NCBI GenBank assembly: GCA_947359465.1
Contig: OX375872.1
Coordinates: 7,200,137 to 7,264,136, forward strand
DNA from: Metellina segmentata
Lineage: Eukaryota > Arthropoda > Arachnida > Araneae > Tetragnathidae
Direction of reading: 5' to 3'
Length of the DNA: 64,000 nucleotides
A model generated the notes under the pieces. It was not told the DNA's origin. It did not search any database and saw nothing but the letters and a program-made list of their open reading frames with translations. Shown piece by piece: positions 63,511 to 64,000 of this stretch. The first letter of the stretch is position 1. Every line of letters begins with the position of its first letter. The position numbers and the translations under genes were made by a program.

Positions 63511-64000
63511 TTTTAGATCCTCCAAATTATTTAAAAAAAATTCCAATTTAATTCCTTTTTATTCTAATTTACTTTTCCTAATTTTTAATACCCTGTTCAT
63601 GTTTTTACAAGCTTCCGTTGATTTTACATAAATAATCTAAGAACCACTCCTGAACTCACTACCAGCTGATATTTTTCCGCACCTCTGCCGTCCCCTTTGC
63701 TTTAGGATGATGGTGTCGTATCCACCCCCTGGCTTAGGACCATTCTGATGTAACAAAAAGCATACATAAAACACTAACTTATATAATTATTAAATTATAT
63801 AATAAAAGGATACAATTTTCGGCTCCCACCTCTACCCACCCATAGCCATGGATCTGAAAAGAAAAGAAGAAAGCAGAAAGGAAGAGATAAATCGCCAACA
63901 ATTATAAACCTTGATGACATACGTATCTAGGTCATGTGATCCAATTAGCCAATCAAGTTGGACTTGCGCGTAAAGTACTATCATGGGATTGAGGCGCCTG
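63511..64000. other. No feature recognised
   Basis: AT-rich then mixed sequence to the right edge. Possibly the body of the SINE whose head is at 63415, but no second copy is available for comparison. Confidence 0.4.

Overview
The window is AT-rich eukaryotic DNA built almost entirely from transposable elements in different stages of decay. No convincing host gene was found. The mix is arthropod-like: Tc1/mariner, hAT, pogo/Tigger-like, P/THAP, MULE, Sola-like, PIF/Harbinger-like, Helitrons, tRNA-derived SINEs and an I/Jockey-type LINE with RNase H. The wording of the LINE reverse transcriptase resembles copies I know from spiders. A spider or other chelicerate is therefore my best guess, but this is inference. 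All element boundaries were read by eye from terminal repeats and target-site duplications (TSDs).

Layout. 1-3.0 kb: the 3' two thirds or more of a THAP-domain (P-element-like) transposase gene on the minus strand, with a recognisable intron inside the THAP zinc finger, a frameshift and a stop. 3.4-8.65 kb: Helitron pieces around a pogo/Tigger-like element (4190-7858) that is split by a 2.0 kb Sola-like element (5049-7052). 10.1-11.5 kb: SINE and LINE tails, a palindromic Helitron and a second Helitron joined directly to it. 14.7-18.3 kb: a decayed LINE split by a 1.3 kb Tc1/mariner element of DD41D type, then a hAT-type remnant. 18.3-20.5 kb: two Helitrons, one holding a hAT MITE with a perfect 8-bp TSD. 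20.8-24.2 kb: nested hAT-like elements around a second-family Helitron. 25.3-26.3 kb: a hAT MITE and a Helitron helicase remnant. 28.6-29.2 kb: a minisatellite. 30-32 kb: a MULE transposase with a SWIM zinc finger. 32.6-36.7 kb: a Tc1 remnant, then a Helitron complex that includes a large inverted repeat carrying two copies of a Helitron Rep/helicase N-domain fragment.

37-40 kb: tRNA-derived SINEs. 41.1-42.3 kb: a mariner. 42.4-45.0 kb: a hAT-like element containing a Helitron and a Harbinger-like MITE. 46-48.7 kb: a Helitron and a second pogo-like copy. 48.8-50.9 kb: the best preserved gene of the window, a 5'-truncated LINE with an open RT plus RNase H frame, a 3' hairpin and a 14-bp TSD. 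51.8-55.5 kb: a third pogo-like copy holding a Tc1-like element, which holds a hAT-like element, which in turn contains Helitron sequence. 55.9-59.2 kb: a second copy of the 21-24 kb hAT-like element between (TA)n tracts. 60-62.4 kb: SINEs and a Tc1-like pseudogene. 63.4 kb: a tRNA-like block.

The elements do not form a pathway. They do record an order of insertions, and they show how non-autonomous families arise: by internal deletion (Tc1, mariner, pogo-like), by exchange of Helitron termini, and by inverted duplication. The remnants of autonomous Helitron genes (25.8, 34.5 and 35.8 kb) are a possible source of the mobilising protein for the many short Helitrons.
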